Shown here: piece by piece, positions 33,680 through 45,500 of the stretch
Numbering within the stretch: the first letter of the stretch is position 1
Layout of the letters: every line of letters begins with the position of its first letter
Assembly (NCBI GenBank): GCA_021464245.1
Contig: JADCRB010000018.1
Span: forward strand, 2,208,259 to 2,272,258
Reading direction: 5' to 3'
From: Carallia brachiata
Lineage: Eukaryota; Streptophyta; Magnoliopsida; Malpighiales; Rhizophoraceae
Length of the DNA: 64,000 bases
Position numbers and translations under genes: made by a program
The notes under the pieces: model-generated
What the model was told of the DNA's origin: nothing
The model's input: the letters and a program-made list of their open reading frames with translations, nothing else
Databases searched by the model: none

Positions 33680-36254
33680 GACCACGAAACAAGGTAAGGA
33701 AAACCAGAGCACTTTATTTATGTCCTTTATCTTCTGCGTACGCTTGAAGGCACTGCCATGCCCAACTAATTTCTCTGTCAGTCTTTCTATATGTGTGTGC
33801 GCGTGCGGCAAATCAGGTTTCTTTTCTTGTTGATTGATTTATTGATTGACACTTTTATGGCATAGCAATGGTTGATGTTACCATCAAAGAAAGACAATGA
33901 TGAGACAGTCTAGGGAGTTTCTGCAATGATGCAGATCGCCAGCAGGAGAAGGAAACCAAGCTCAAGCACAAGATTGAAGACCTGGAGCAAGACAATGGTC
34001 TCGCTTCTTTTGGTACAATTTTAAAATTAGTTTCTTTGTCACTTATTATGGTACAGGTGTTTGTTAATTTTACTTTATTTTTTAATAATTAAAATTAATT
34101 CATAATCTAACATCATTTAAATATTATTTTTAGTTTTTTTTATTCAAATAGATCTCACTTATTATATGATATAAGATTATTATCATGAGTAAATTACACT
34201 CACTTAAAAAAATGAATCAAAATAAAAATCCCTGATATGATTACATTTTAAAAACTATTCTCCACTTTAAGAAATTAATTTGCATATGGTATGATTATTC
34301 TTCATCACACCAAGAGTTTCATGACATGTGATATTAGTTGGCTTATTCTTTTATATTTAAGCTCAGTCCAATCTTGTACATATAGTTCGAAAATTTGTTG
34401 GAATGTATTGAAAAATTAGCTGCCAAAGATGTACAATTTTGTTAGATTGCTTCGTTGTTATTACTAGCCCTTCTAGGTTATATAATCGATTTTTTCCCAT
34501 TTTTGCCCTCTGTTTATGGTGCAGAGTCTATCCTAATGCTGTGTAGATGAATCGATTTTGCCAGTCAACATTTTGAGAAAATAGCAAGCCATTTTCAGTT
34601 TCATGGAGTTCAATTATATATCTCAGGGTTTTCTGCAATTGAGTTATGCCAGGAAGGTCTGGATCATTTCAATTTGATGCAGAATGAAGGATTCAAGAAC
34701 TAAATCCAATTGTTATTTCTGTAGGTTATATATCTTCAATAGTTCAATGTCTTTGCTTTTGTTGTAGGCTAACATGATAAAGATCTCCAAGTTTGGAAAT
34801 GCATTTGACAAATCTGTTTGGTTAATGCAGATGGAATTAGAAACAAAGGTATGCCATGGAATCATTATGAGACTCAAAAATTAGAAGAATTCTTACATCA
34901 ACGGGCCACATAAATTAGAAACTGAATTTTTAGATTGAGCCTTTGATTGGGAAACTATAATTTTTCTGGTTTTTATTTGCCCAGAAACTTTGTTGCTGCT
35001 GCTGTCCCTAGCTTCCTCCTCCTCGTTTGATATACTGTCATGAAATGCAACAGCATAAAACTGGCAGAGAATTGAATCTACAGAAGGGACCATCTGTACT
35101 GCTTGAAGAATTCTCATTGCAAAGGAAATTAGGGAGGACCCAACTGGAAGCACATGCATAATATCGCTGGCTTTATTATCTTCAATTTCCATCTCTTCAT
35201 TTAATCTGTAATAGAAATATTTCGCCTTGTAAAGTGTGCAAGTATTGTCATTGTAAAAGTACGGACTTTGCAATCAGACATTATCTGTTCCCGTTTTTGT
35301 TTTCTGAGTCAATTGTGAGAGATTGAAGTAATGATGTTAACTTTACCAATGTAAAAAATTCAAGTTGGCCAAAAATGCACACTTCCATGCTCATATAATT
35401 GATCCTGCTTATATATTGAAGATGTAAACTTAATAATCCTTTTCATTCTTCTTGACCAACTTAATGTCATTACTTGTATTATATAATAAAAACAATATCT
35501 GTTGCAATCTCCATGTGGTTTGCTCTGTTTCCAATTTGCTCAAATACAGCTGCCAAAATGGAAAGAGTGTGTACCCCCAACAGTGCAACTCTAATGGCAT
35601 TTAATGAAATCATTAAAAAACAAATTAATTTGCACGATAAAAAAATTTGCAATTTTAAGCAAACCAAAATAAAAATAGTTCACAATTCATAGTTATTGTC
35701 TTCATCAAATAATTACAAAATTTATAAGGTCTAGATAGGGGAGTTAAAACAACCAAATGTAATATAAATTTGTGGGACATATTAGAATAAAAAAGTGTAC
35801 CTGTGATGTCTATATACTTGTAAATGTATATAAATAAAATGATAAGTAAAAATATAAGAAAATATCAAATAATTATTTTATTTTATTTTACAAACGACAA
35901 GATTTACAATGAAAATAAAAGAAACTTGTTTTGTTTACATAAAATATATGTTTTACATATTATAATATGTAGTTTTTTTTTTTTGAGAAAAAAAAAGTCA
36001 AATAGTGCATATCAGGAAGATTTTAAATCTAAATTTTCATATTGCTTCGATTTTGGGTTATTTTTAGATTGAATTTTTTTAGAGGGAAGTGTTAATTTGA
36101 ATTTTTACATTATCTATCATATCAACATTTTTCGAGGAATAGTATTCATTATCGTCATAAAAACAAAAAGGACTGGCATGCATTATCTAATCATAAAAAT
36201 AGTTTCGAAGTGAGCTTGTCATTTTTTTTTAGCATTACTACCTAGTTTTTTTGT
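33680..36254. other. Downstream part of the duplicated NLR block and intergenic DNA
   Basis: The stretch 34500-35420 resembles parts of 21840-23580. The shared pieces are ccattttcagttt...gagttcaatta, then tcatttcaatttgatgcagaatgaagg, then attctcattgcaaagg, and gattgaag...aattgatcc at the end. The H+-ATPase exons present after the first NLR copy are largely missing here. A minus-strand frame at 34893-35273 is not recognised. The rest is AT-rich with no gene. Confidence 0.5.
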
Positions 36255-36491
36255 TAAGTGACTGTTTCGTAACTATTATATATGATGCACTAGATAAATT
36301 ATAAGATGTAACAGATAAATTAAAAGAAATATATACGATATGCTAAGAAAATTATATAACATGTGTAAACAGTTATTAAAAAAAATTTTAATGACTAATT
36401 ACACATATCGTATAATTTTTTTAATTTTTTTATCACATTATATAATTTATCTATTATGTTGTATAGAAATATTGACGAAATAATCGCCTAA
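36255..36491. mobile_element. Short AT-rich MITE-like inverted repeat
   Basis: The left arm (aagtgactgtttcgtaactatt...agataaattata) and the inverted right arm (ttaggcgattatttcgtcaatatt...agataaattata) match imperfectly over about 45 bases, and the middle is a further AT palindrome (catgtgtaa, ttacacat). Length is about 237 bp with no coding potential. Element family not known. Confidence 0.4.
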
Positions 36492-38057
36492 AAGACAATT
36501 AAAAAGTTTTTCTGATTTTTTTCTGCTTAAAACAAAATTGATTTTACTTGTTATTATAATTCTATCAGTCCGCAAATCGGTTGCAACACATGCATGCTTA
36601 AAGAAAAAAGCTTTTTTTAACAATCTTCATGGCTAATCTTGGAACTTCTAGCGTTGACACTGTTATACTTTTTGTGAATCCCCTTTGCCTGGTTTTGGGT
36701 ACTTTGCTCCTAGCTGATTTGTTTAGAATTGTTGTTCCAGAGGGTGGTTAATGAACATTTTTTTTTTCTCCTCTTGGTCATAAAAGAATATACTCCAAAC
36801 GAAAATGTTCATGTGTCAACCCGACTTGTCACATTATCTGCCATATCAGTATTGACAAAAAAAAAAGTAACTTTTCTTATTAATTTACCTAAACCAGTGG
36901 AATTTTGAATTTTTGCGACTCAAATTGACTAAAATCAAAATATATAGTTCAAATTGATTAAATTTTGAAAATTCACGACGTAAATTGACCAAAACAAACA
37001 CTTGAAAATAAAAATATCAAAATTTAAAAAAATTTCAAAGTTTCAATATCTAATCTTAAAACCAAATTCCAAAATCTCAATATCTAATCTTAAAACGACA
37101 AATATAAAGTTTTTGTGAATGAGATCAATTCAGACTCCTTATATATTCGGATGTACCAAAATTCCTTACCAAAAAAAGACAGTGCTGACGACGCCTTGCT
37201 TGATCAAAATTGATAAGAGCCACATAAGGGCTAGGAGCCGTGCATCAATTGATAACTTTTAACGACTTAAACTTTACATATTTAATACGTTCTTGAGGAC
37301 GACAACTTAAAACGTTTAAAACCAAACAAAAAAATAATTGTTTCAACAAAAAATTGGTAGAATCAACAACTAGGTTAGACTACTTGACTGTAAGAGTAAA
37401 AAATTCTCTCGAAAAGATGAAAGGTCAGACCTCTACGACGTTCCACGAAAATGTGGATTTAAATTCGATGAAAAAAAAAAGGATATTTTTCTTTGGATTT
37501 TCCATCTTGTAGTTTAGAGCTTTAATACATATGTTTACTCTTCGATAATGTATTTTTCTTCTTTATTAACAAAGCAATGTCTTCGCACAATTTGGCTATT
37601 TCTATGTAATTCATCAATGCCACTTAGTTAGAAATATTTCAAGTTATAAGTAATTTACATAATTCCTTATTTAACTTATCACTTATTTTCATCATCACCC
37701 AAGCATCAAATTTATTTTAATTTAGTCATTTTATCACTCTACTGGATAAAAATCTATAAACTTCTTCCGCCAAACAATATATTTTTATGCAATAATTAAG
37801 TCCCTTACATTTACTTTTGTTTAATTAACATGTTCATATAGTAAAATAATTTAGACCATTCTAAACTATATAGCGCAAAATTAATGAAGATAATTTAGAA
37901 AAATAAGAAAATTTTTTTATGTATTTTATGATTTTTTTAAAATTTTGAAGTTTTAGAGTGGTAAATTATTTATAATGCTTGAATGAAGTTTAAATTTTGT
38001 ATTTTTATAATTTTTCATTACTATTACACTGCAAACTTTGGAATGATCAGAGTAATT

Positions 38058-38099
38058 TGTGTGTGTGTGTGTGTGCGTGTGTGTGCGTGTGTGTGTGTA
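38058..38099. repeat. (TG)n microsatellite
   Basis: About 42 bases of TG repeat with two TGCG variants. Likely polymorphic in length; no gene nearby. Confidence 0.9.
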
Positions 38100-38737
38100 T
38101 TAATTGAATAAATAAATATAATGGACTTAATTTCTTAAAATTATTCTTTAGTTGGTGAATCTTAAAAATTTGGATATAATAGATGACATAGTGGTTAAAT
38201 TGAAAGAAATTTTAAAGTAGAGTAGTTTAAGTGTAAAAAATTAAAAGTGAGTGATAAAAATGTAAATAAGTGATAATTTCAATAATAAATTATATTATTT
38301 ACCTTTAAAGTGATATTACTAGCTAAAGAATATTCTGTCAATTTTCTGAGGTTAATTTTGGAGGCTTATCGAGTTCCTTCATTCCATAAATTGTCTCATC
38401 GTTTTTCCATAGTTTGAACAAAAAAAATAGACATCAATGAGTTATAATTTAATTGATTTTGGAGTTATCTTTAAGAGTAAATGTGTCTATAGTTAGAAAT
38501 AGGACCAATTAAAATTTATCAATAAATTATAACTTAATTAATACTAAAATCATTTTTAAAATTAAAAATTTTAAGTTCAAGTCCTAATTGGAACTAATAA
38601 ACAGATGAAAAACCAAAAGAAAAAAAGATCTCCAGTTTGAAAGTTTCTTCTCACTTCTTCACTGTCAGTCTTCGGCTATGAAAACTCTAATTATTATGTA
38701 TTAAAGATTATAACATTTCCTGATAATATAATGTTTT

Positions 38738-38839
38738 ATTGGGATCCAAATTGGCTCTCACTTATTGGGATCCAAAATTTATATAATATATATATATATA
38801 TATATAGATATATTGGGATCCAAATAGGCTCTCACTTAT
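38738..38839. repeat. Direct-repeat cluster around a TA run
   Basis: The 13-mer attgggatccaaa occurs at 38738, 38763 and 38812. The first and last are followed by the same longer text (tggctctcacttat, aggctctcacttat). A TA run separates copies two and three. This looks like replication slippage or a double-strand-break repair duplication. Confidence 0.7.
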
Positions 38840-40090
38840 CAAAGAACTTATTGGCATATTGATGATATGCACATAGAATATTGCAGGAATCGAAAAATCG
38901 GTTAGTGAAGCAGATGACACTGGGAAATATTGTGCTAGGCTTTTTAAAAGTTTTTTTAATCAAAATTATCCCAAGTTTCTTAGATGGGAATGATTATAAT
39001 AAGGGGAAAAGATTGTTGGCAACCTTAGTGAGGTAGCAAAACGACAATAGAATATTTCACGCTTTTTTTTTTTGTTGATCAGGCGACACTTGGATTTGAA
39101 CTAGGGAAAAAAGATTTGTTGTCCTCCCGAGAGGGCTTAATTGATTCATAATTTATGTTTCTCTTTCTTGTTTTTTTTTTGAAGCACAAAAAGAATTTAT
39201 TACAAATATATTAATTATTAAATTTATAAATTAAGACTAGTTTTAAAATTATTGATATTTTTATTCAATTTTTTTTTCATAAAAAAGATTTACTATCGAA
39301 ATACTATTAAACCTAAAACGAGTCTTTATTGAGTCTGATCACGATATTAACGAATTTTAAACTTGAATACTGCATTCGCACATAAAATTCCTAATTTGCA
39401 GGAAAGAGCAATAACACAAAAATTTAAATTCAGGTCAATATTAGAAGCAACACACTAAAATATCATTAAGTTATTCTTTTCGTTTGTTTGGAGAAATGTT
39501 TCAATTTATATGCTCTTCTATCTCAATGAATCTAGGAACTTTTGCTGGCATTGAATTGGATGGCCTGCGTATTGGAAATCATAATATTCGAGATTCAACT
39601 ATTGAATTGTAAAAAAGTTATTAAATTTGAAAAGAAAAATAGATAAATTATTAAATATTATTAAATAAATTACGTATCTTTTACATACATCACTAAATAT
39701 CTCCTCATTTTGTTTTGACCAAATAAACATCTCCTCATAATCAGGGACACATGAACACATGAATGCAAACCAATTTTATGTTAGCATACAAACTATTTTA
39801 TACCACATGAATAATTTTTTAAACAATGTGAAAAGAAGATTTCATGATTTTATACCATTTTATCATATATATTGTATAAAATACTATTTATTTACCACAG
39901 ATTATTTATATATAACATAAAAAAATTTTATGTTCATTTCCTTTATGAAATTGTGTGCAGAAAAGATTTCTCTTTGAAATTAAAAAAAAAAAAAAACATT
40001 TATCGTTTTTGAGGTTACATCCAACCCCTTGATAATGTGTGCTGTCTTTCCATATCGTTTTTTGGGACAATTTTTTTTTAATCAAATAAT

Positions 40091-40737
40091 AGGTGTCAAA
40101 ACGGGTCATCGGGTTGGGTTCGGGTTGGGTTACTTCGGGTTCGGGTCACTTCGGGTCGGGTTACTTACGGGGTCAAGTTATCTTCGGGTCATTTTGGGTT
40201 GGGTCACTTCGGGTTCGGGTCGGGTTCGGGTCGGGTTCGAGTCAACCCACGGGTTGGCCACGTCATCAAAAATGATGACGTGACATTTTTTATTAAAAAT
40301 TTTAAAAATTTAAAAATTTCAAAAATTTTACTAAAAATTCTTAAAAATCAAAGAAAATCATATGATTGAAAAATAATTGAAAATTTTTCTTTTAAAATAT
40401 TTCAAAAAATTAAAATAAAATTTAAAACTGTATAAAAAATCTCAAAATATTCTAAAAAAATTTATAGTTAAGATTTATATTGAAAATAGTATAATCTATA
40501 TTTTTTATAATATAAAATATGCTAAATTTTTTCATTTTATTTTTTTGTTCCTTTAAGAAAAAAAAAAGTTCGGGTCAAACGGGTCGGGTTAGGGTTGGGT
40601 CGGGTTTGACCCAAAGATTTTCGGGTCATTTGGGTTCGGGTCATTTCGGGTTAAGCCATCCTTCAGGTCGGGTTCGGGTCGTATTTTTTCGGGCGGGTTC
40701 GGGTCAACCCATCGGGTCGGGTCAGATTTTGACATCT
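40091..40737. mobile_element. hAT-like MITE with GGGTTCGGGT blocks
   Basis: The ends aggtgtcaaaacgggtc and, inverted, agatgtcaaaatctgac form a terminal inverted repeat of the ggtgtcaaa type. Between them a G-rich repeat block (40100-40260) and a second one (40568-40725), both G-rich on the + strand, flank an AT-rich core. The repeats are built of tcgggt and ggttcgggt units. This arrangement is common to a widespread plant hAT-like family. No transposase. A target duplication was not resolved. Confidence 0.6.
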
Positions 40738-42544
40738 CTTAATGAGACAATTAATTAATTATAACAATATTATTTTGTAACATAGTTGTCATAAATACCC
40801 AAAAATTTAATACTCGTACTTATCAGAATAATAATATATTAAAACAAGTGAAAGAATTAGTCATAACTGATAACCAATATCTGTGTGACATCAAGTAGCC
40901 TCGTAGTCGTCCACGTTTATTTGGAGCGTTGGACCCTTATTTTGTTCGGTATCGTCACCACAAGTAGCAAGCTGTGATTGGCTATTTTTGTTCGGTCTTC
41001 GTAATTTTGCTTGTGTTTCCACACAGCGTACCAGTCTGAGCAATGAAGTTCCATTTGGTTGCTCAAGGATTAGCAAAAACAACCCTCCCTCTCACTGTTT
41101 ACGTGGCTCAATTAGTTTAAGAGATTCAGGTGCATATTAAAAATTATGTATTTGAATGTTCTTAGAATTAAATGGTGAAAAATGAATTTATAATTTATTA
41201 ACTATTTAGTCACTTTACTTTTAGTAAGATACTATTCCTACTGTTTTATTTTATCACCCAAAAAATTTTATAAAAAAAACAACTCTCTCTGATGTGTGAG
41301 GTGGTTGTTTGGAATGAAGTTTCTCTTAATCATATTTTTTCTTTGATACATCAAGATGTACTTTGTCTCCATTTATGGATAAAATTGCATGTTTTTAAAA
41401 AATAATAATTTATATTAAAAATAATAACATATTATGAATTTACACGAAATACCAAAAAAAAAGTATTTCATCAAGTATTCATACGGTACAAAACAACTAG
41501 ATTCATCGCATGTTCGTTCAGATGCAAACAAATACATGCAAAAATTTTCTCTGTGATAAATAAATAAATGACTAGCAACATAGAAAAGAAAATTTGAAAG
41601 GGACAAAAAAAAACAATACTTATGTTGTTTAAAAATTGAAATCATTTTGATTCACGGTATGTTACTGTCCATTCCCATGCTACAATTATAAAGTTACATA
41701 AATTCAATCAATTGATCCTATTAGTATACATTGTCAAAATCAACGAGAAAATCAAAGATGTATTCTAATGGTTTGCATCTTCTGGGTCTTTTCTTACAAT
41801 ATAATTCATAATCTAATAAATTTTTTAAAAAAATTTATAAAAGATGAAATGAGATTTATTAGATCGAATACATAATAATATAAATTTTTTCATTTTTATA
41901 CATCTTAAAGCTCAATACTTAAAAAATAAGAGTCAAAATTATATGAATGACACTCATTCTATACTTCCAAGACAGCGATTAGAGACTCTCGTCCCATTAA
42001 AGGAGATTTATTGGCACTCACGTAATATGTTAAATTTAAAATTTATTAATGTTATAGTTGAGTGTAAAGAATGTTCATTTAGTTTTAATATTACAAGAAT
42101 TTTTTTTATAAAAAAAATTAAATAAAAATAAAATAAATAATTTTTTATTTTAATTAATAAATTTAATAACTCACGTATAATTGATACATCATTTTTTTGT
42201 GTTAAAAAGAAAAGGCAACAATTACACTACTCTTATTAGTTTTTTTAATATAAAAAATGAAACAATAAGAATGATAATCTATAATTTTATTAAATGTATT
42301 ATGACTCTGAGCATAATTGTAACATTTTTGGTCGGTGAGATGGAGTCTTGATCCCAACAAACTTTGAATTCCTGTTCTTTCAAGGACAGATCGGAATCCA
42401 CTTAAAGCGGTGGTGTTAAAAGTTTTGAATTCCTTGGCGCTGTAAGATCGGAAAAACAGCCACAAACAAAGCAAAACCTTGAAAGGAAAGCAAAGGGAGT
42501 GGAAAAATCAAGAGAGATAGAAAAGGAACTGGTGGCATGCGAAA
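40738..42544. other. AT-rich intergenic DNA before the nodulin-like gene
   Basis: No gene is supported. The last 100 bases before 42545 (gaaaggaaagcaaaggg...) are purine-rich and probably belong to the leader of the nodulin-like gene. A TATA box was not identified with confidence. Confidence 0.45.
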
Positions 42545-45500
42545 ATGCCAAGCCTAGTGCTGAAAGAAGGGAGCAGGCCACCATGGGTGGGTCTGGCAGC
42601 AGCAGTTTGGGTACAGGTATCAGCAGGAAATGGCTACAACTTCCCACTCTATTCTTCAGCACTCAAATCAGTGTTGGGTTTCAACCAGCAGCAGCTAACA
42701 ATGCTTGGAGTGGCCAATGATCTTGGGGAGAATGTGGGTTTGCTCCCTGGTATTGCCTGCAACAAGTTCCCACCTTGGGCTGTCCTCTCTGTTGGCGTTG
42801 TTGCTTGTTTCTTGGGCTATGGTGTTCTTTGGCTTTCTGTTAGCCAGACTGTTTCTGGGTTGCCTTATTGGCTGGTTAGTCAAAGCTCATCTCTTTTCAT
42901 TTCACCCCCTTTAAGAATTCAATTTCAATTTATAATTTTGGTGGAAAATAGTGGAATTTAGAGTTGGTTTGGACAGAATTTGAGTTTTTGTCTAAACTTT
43001 TATGGACGTCATATGTTTTTCTGGATTATTTGCTTGATGGGTTTTGTTGTTTTTTTTTTTTTTCAAATCTATTTGATTGCAAAAATTAGGCAATTGCTTA
43101 AAAATCTGTTTCGGTGGCCAATTCTGTTATTCTGTTGGGCTGTTTGTCCTTGATGGATTGCCCCTTTGTAATTGGATGGAGGGTTAGTGTGATAATTGAA
43201 GTTGGGACATTACTTTTTCATTTTTGTTTTTGCTTTATGGTTCAGTTATGACTACAATAGATTCATTTTGTATTTGTTTTGCATCATTGCTTCACATGCT
43301 CATTTGCCTTTTGAGTTTTGACAAAACTTGGCTTAACAATAGATGGTTAATTTCTTCTAATTAATAGTTAGATAGGCTGGTCTGCATTTGTTGGTTGTTC
43401 AATTGTTTCTGGTTTTTTGTTATGTTTTAGGTGAAGTATATCATGGGGCTGATTTACGGAGAGTTTTAATTGTTGCATCGACTCCATTACTGTCATAATA
43501 TGACTTATGCATATCCAATAATTTGAGAACTCAAAAATGTTGAGTGTTATTGATTTTAATTTTGTTGACATTTTAGCAATCGCAGTTGGAAACTTGTTAT
43601 GGAACAATTTGTTGGGGGTCTTTGTCGTTCTTAATTAGGGGGAAAAGAATCTATAATTATGTTTTATATTTGATTTGATTTCATATTTTAGATATTTCAA
43701 ACTAAAGTTATCGGTTTTTCTGCCAAAATGGCTATGATAGCCATATATATCTGATGAATAACTATAATGTTTTTAGAAAATTATGATGCATGTGCCAATT
43801 GTATTCTTGTGATGCGTGTGACTGTCAGAAATAGTTGCAAAGACAGCTTTCAACAAAATGCTTAAGGGTCTTGTTTCCTTTGCAAAAATATGTGTAACGT
43901 GCTGATATCCTATGTTCAGGATTGGAGTACTGATTCAGTTTAATCCTTGTTGAGAGTATTGAAACAAGGTTTTGCTTTGCATGTTAGGATTTTAGGTTTT
44001 TGTACTGGACAACCCCATACATTGATTTCCAATTTTTACCAGGCTATGTCCAACACTTACTGTTAAAAGAACGGGGTTAATAAATATGCTTTGAGAGGAA
44101 TGGAACCTTTCTCGTACTTATTTTCTTTACTTGGATCTACCTGCTGACCAACGGATTGAGCGCATGCTTCTTTTAGCCCAGAAACGTTTTCGGGAAAGAC
44201 GTTCTCTGATGAAACCAAATTCACCTAAAACCGGTTGTGAGTTTATGGTGCACATCTGTCCTTGAAGGATCCATTTAAACAATTTTTCACATATTGGTGG
44301 GTGATACTGTTCATTTGATTTCTAAATGGTTCATGAAGATTGCTATATACTAGGTGATGGTCTCTTACAAGCAGGACAAGTTTGTCAAGTTGGATGGTAC
44401 TGAAAGATTCCATGCTTGACAAATGCTCTGATAGTGTAACATGTGAACTTTTGAAAGTGTTTTTTGCTTGATGATTTTGACAAAATCATATAAACTTTGA
44501 TATACTTATACCTTTGGACATAATTCTTCAATGTGGCTGTTGAAAGGAAGAACAAAAAAAGAAAAAAATTAGGCACTGGATGTTGATGACTTTGAGGTCT
44601 AATCAAGATTACCAATTTAAAAGGGTCTCATGTACTATTCAGCTTTTAATATTTTGTGTTGCTGATATTCTATGAAGATTGGAATTTAATCTTTTTTTCC
44701 TTCCTGATAAGCAGGAATGTTTTCCCTTCAGGAACTAGCTAAATTAAGGTTTCACACTTTAATTAATCTTTTTTAGTAAAATTTTCAAGAATGGATTGAG
44801 TTTAAGGGGTTGGATACACTATAATGGAGATAATAGGTGTTATTTGCAATGAAGATAAGAAAATCCTCTCAAAGATGGGAACAATTAAAGACGGCCCAGT
44901 CTGTGAACCTGGCCAAATGGTCATATAGGCAGCCTCACTTCATGTATTGGTCAAAATCTTGTTCTCCCACCTTGAAAGTGGACAAGTTGGAGTGGCACAG
45001 GAAAGGAGACACATTGTTGCTTTGTCTTTTTCATTCCTAGGATAAGGAATTTTGACATTTTCTGTGAGATCATAAATTAATTGGAATTGATGCCTATGGT
45101 AGTGAGGATGCCCTATATTTTTCATAATCCCCACATTCCAAGATGTCAAAATTCCTTTTTCAACTCATCCATCTTAGATTTTGAATGTATTAGAAGGGCC
45201 GCAAGCCTTGGTGTAATGGTAAGATTACTCCACTGTCACCCGGAGGTTACACATTTCGAGTCATAGAAATAGCCTATTTGTAAAAACATGGGTAATGCTT
45301 CATACATTTGACCTATCCCAAACCCCACAATGCGGGAGTCTCATACACTGAGATGCCCTTTATTTACTTAAATAAATGTCTTGATCTCTGTATACATGTG
45401 TTATATATGAACTTTGAACTGACAATACCTCTTGCTACTGCAGTTATGGATTGCGCTTGTTGTTGCCACAAATAGCAATGCATGGTTTGGCACAGCCGTG

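Larger units (their letters stand above)
36492..40090. other. AT-rich intergenic DNA with microsatellites
   Basis: I see no gene. The stretch has a TG-rich microsatellite at 38058-38099 and a direct-repeat cluster at 38738-38839 around a TA run. At 39062-39150 there is a poly-T followed on the complementary strand by a B-box-like agttcaaatcc, possibly the end of a tRNA-derived SINE. Short ORFs here are chance. Confidence 0.5.

Noticed and set aside
38058..38099. CRISPR-like or regulatory array
   Set aside because: It is a simple TG microsatellite; no spaced direct repeats with unique spacers exist anywhere in the window.
42695..42914. Alternative frames in exon 1 of the nodulin-like gene
   Set aside because: The frame from 42545 has the family motifs and joins in phase with exon 2.
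45198..45280. tRNA gene
   Set aside because: The tRNA-like start belongs to a SINE: the B box is degenerate and no cloverleaf with an acceptor stem can be formed by eye.
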